A stretch of 21,566 nucleotides of DNA, taken from positions 1 through 21,566 of the forward strand of contig CAYGWP010000055.1 in NCBI GenBank assembly GCA_964353455.1. The letters are read 5' to 3'. Of this stretch, positions 19,958 through 21,566 are shown in pieces. How positions within the stretch are numbered: position 1 is the first letter of the stretch; every line of letters starts with the position of its first letter. Under the pieces are notes generated by a model. It worked only from the letters and a program-made list of their open reading frames with translations, was not told where the DNA came from and made no database searches. The stretch is from CAYGWP01 sp964353455. GTDB taxonomy: Bacteria > Planctomycetota > Phycisphaerae > FEN-1346. The position numbers and the translations under genes were made by a program.

Positions 19958-21566
19958 ATGAAGATACTCGTATCCGACAAACTCGCCGAGGAAGGAATCG
20001 CCATCCTCCGGGCCGAGCCCGGCGTCGAGGTTGACCTTATGCCCGGCCTTAAGCCCGAGGAACTCAAGGCCGTAATCGGCCAGTACGACGGCATCTGCAT
20101 CCGCTCCGAGACGAAACTGACCGCCGACGTCCTCGCCGCCCCCGGTAAACTCCGGGCCATCGCCCGCGCCGGCGTCGGCGTCGATAACGTGGACATCCCG
20201 ACCGCCACGCGGCACGGCATCGTCGTCATGAACGCCCCCGACGGCAACACCACCTCGACGTGCGAACTGACGATCGCGCTGATGCTCGCCGTCAGCCGCC
20301 ACATCGCCCACGCCTGCGCGACCCTGAAGGGCGGCAAGTGGGACAAGAAGTCCTACATGGGCAACCTCCTTTCGGGCAAGACCGTCGGCATCATCGGCCT
20401 GGGCCGCGTCGGCCGCGCCGTGGCGAAGCGGTGCCTCGCGTTCGACATGAAGGTCATCGGCTACGACCCCTTCGTCGCGGGGCCGGCCGGCGACCTGGCG
20501 AAGGAAGTCCGCCTCGTCGCCAACCTCCAGGACCTCCTGAAGGAGGCGAACATTCTGACGGTCCACACGCCGCTGACGGACGAGACGCGCGGCATAATAG
20601 GCAGGGCGGAACTGGAGGCGCTCCCGAAGGACGCGATCGTCATCAATACGGCGCGCGGCGGAATCATCGACGAAAAGGCCCTCGCCGAGGCACTGGACTC
20701 CGGCCGCCTCGCCGGAGCAGGCCTCGACGTATATACAAAAGAACCCGTCGAGGACCGGGCGCTCGTTGACCATCCCAAGGTGACCTGCCTGCCGCACCTG
20801 GGGGCCTCCAGCCACGAGGCCCAGCGCAACGTGGCCATCGACGCCTGCCACAACATCATCGACTTCCTGATGGGCCGCGAACTGCGGGGGGCGGTCAACG
20901 TCCCCGCAATAGACTTCACCGTCGCCGGGGCACTTAAGCCCTACGCCGAACTCGGCCACCGCATCGGCGCCATCACCGCGGGCATCATGCACGGGCGCCT
21001 CAAGCGCCTCATCGTCACCTACGCCGGCGACATCGCCAAGGAACCGTTCAAACTCGTCACCATAAGCGTCCTCATGGGACTCCTCCAGCGAGTAGTATCT
21101 ACACCCATTAATACCGTAAACACCATGATGGTGGCCAGGGAATACGGCCTCGAGGTCTCGGAGCGGACGGCCGGCGACGCCCGCGGGTACGTCTCGAGCA
21201 TCCGCGTGACCGCCGAGGGCGACCGCGAATCGCACACCGTCCAGGGCACGGTCTTCTCGGCCCACTATCCCCGCATAACGGCACTTGATGATTTCTACAT
21301 GGAACTTAAGCCCGAGGGCGACCTCGTCATCACCTTCAACGAGGACCGCCCCGGCATCATCGACGAGTCGGCCCTCCTGGAGGTCCTGAACTCCGGCCAC
21401 CTCGGCGGCGCGGGCCTCGACGTCTATACGAAGGAACCGCCCGAGAACCGCGCCCTGGTCGAGCATCCGAAGGTGCTGTGCCTGCCGCACCTGGGGGCGT
21501 CGAGCCACGAGGCCCAGCGCAACGTGTCCATCGACGCCTGCCACAACATCATCGACTTCCTGATGG
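19958..21566 (+). CDS. serA: D-3-phosphoglycerate dehydrogenase (SerA), rearranged C-terminus, cut by window end
   Basis: This enzyme oxidises 3-phosphoglycerate to phosphohydroxypyruvate with NAD, the first step of serine synthesis. At least 536 residues are visible and the frame is open at the window edge. GAGGAG precedes the ATG. NAD is bound by GLGRVG (147-152). Catalytic Arg233 lies in TARGG and His280 in PHLGASSHEA. An allosteric-substrate-binding domain follows (about 320-450), and then the start of an ACT domain, GDLVITFNEDRPGII. Exactly there (residue 466, base 21353) the sequence switches to a second, about 85%-identical copy of residues 235 onward of the catalytic domain, and this runs to the window end. 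The ACT domain, the usual serine-feedback site, is thus missing. The cause is a real gene fusion or a chimeric assembly. Confidence 0.88.
   Translation, partial: MKILVSDKLAEEGIAILRAEPGVEVDLMPGLKPEELKAVIGQYDGICIRSETKLTADVLAAPGKLRAIARAGVGVDNVDIPTATRHGIVVMNAPDGNTTSTCELTIALMLAVSRHIAHACATLKGGKWDKKSYMGNLLSGKTVGIIGLGRVGRAVAKRCLAFDMKVIGYDPFVAGPAGDLAKEVRLVANLQDLLKEANILTVHTPLTDETRGIIGRAELEALPKDAIVINTARGGIIDEKALAEALDSGRLAGAGLDVYTKEPVEDRALVDHPKVTCLPHLGASSHEAQRNVAIDACHNIIDFLMGRELRGAVNVPAIDFTVAGALKPYAELGHRIGAITAGIMHGRLKRLIVTYAGDIAKEPFKLVTISVLMGLLQRVVSTPINTVNTMMVAREYGLEVSERTAGDARGYVSSIRVTAEGDRESHTVQGTVFSAHYPRITALDDFYMELKPEGDLVITFNEDRPGIIDESALLEVLNSGHLGGAGLDVYTKEPPENRALVEHPKVLCLPHLGASSHEAQRNVSIDACHNIIDFLM
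20660..20873 (+). repeat. serA internal repeat, copy 1
   Basis: This is the catalytic-domain segment from GIIDEKAL to IIDFLM. It aligns gap-free with 21353-21566 at an offset of 693 bases (231 codons), with about 33 differences in 214 by hand count. Many differences are synonymous, and only about three fall in the last 85 bases. Confidence 0.85.
21353..21566 (+). repeat. serA internal repeat, copy 2 (reaches window end)
   Basis: This in-frame second copy replaces the ACT domain after DRPGII. The junction shares ATCATCGACGA with copy 1, an 11-base microhomology. It keeps the His of LPHLGASSHEA but has no TARGG arginine of its own. Confidence 0.85.

Overview
The window is GC-rich, densely coded chromosomal DNA that looks like Planctomycetota, possibly a Phycisphaerae-like anaerobic lineage. 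The phylum call rests on: a secreted protein with a Cys-His-Gly-Gly heme-type motif in a planctomycete-style context; an M24-fold protein whose metal ligands are mostly lost; a NanM-type mutarotase; a DUF362/ferredoxin protein; and many intergenic double-hairpin repeats. It is an inference from gene content, not a marker-gene result. The window begins inside metX and stops inside a serA-like gene, so both ends are cut.

Layout. 1-1697: metX (5' cut) and metW, translationally coupled, for methionine synthesis. 1729-1828: a double-hairpin repeat. 1927-5216: a lipoprotein with an alpha/beta-hydrolase-like nucleophile motif, then a glutamine-dependent asparagine synthase. 5163-7489: a cassette with a HEAT-repeat gene on the minus strand, bounded by 91-bp direct repeats that carry the asnB 3' end and the 3' end of the adjacent tRNA-His. 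7579-9710 (minus): nanM-nanA, a two-gene sialic-acid module with an ATGA overlap. 10011-11268: a secreted TlpA-like thioredoxin and a PIG-L/BshB1-like deacetylase, closed by a strong terminator. 11328-12089 (minus): a secreted C-x4-CH protein. 12294-13403: the M24-fold protein. 13475-14773 (minus): a class I/II aminotransferase. 14987-15399 (minus): a HicB-HicA pair with its own promoter. 15465-16577 (minus): the DUF362 ferredoxin protein. 16671-16892 (minus): a small membrane protein. 17065-17823: surE. 17828-18418 (minus): a two-TM protein. 18723 to the end: a class V aminotransferase and a 3-phosphoglycerate dehydrogenase, together a likely serine-biosynthesis unit.

The genes are mostly housekeeping amino-acid metabolism (Met, Asn, Ser) with small accessory modules between them. 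I saw no phage, plasmid, CRISPR or rRNA features. No clear new multi-gene system is visible. The most unusual items are: a SerA whose ACT domain is replaced by a second copy of the catalytic-domain end; the HEAT cassette with its duplicated asnB/tRNA ends and an in-frame coding-like extension past its amber stop; and several unrelated intergenic repeats that all share a nested double-hairpin design, one pair of which shows compensatory base changes.
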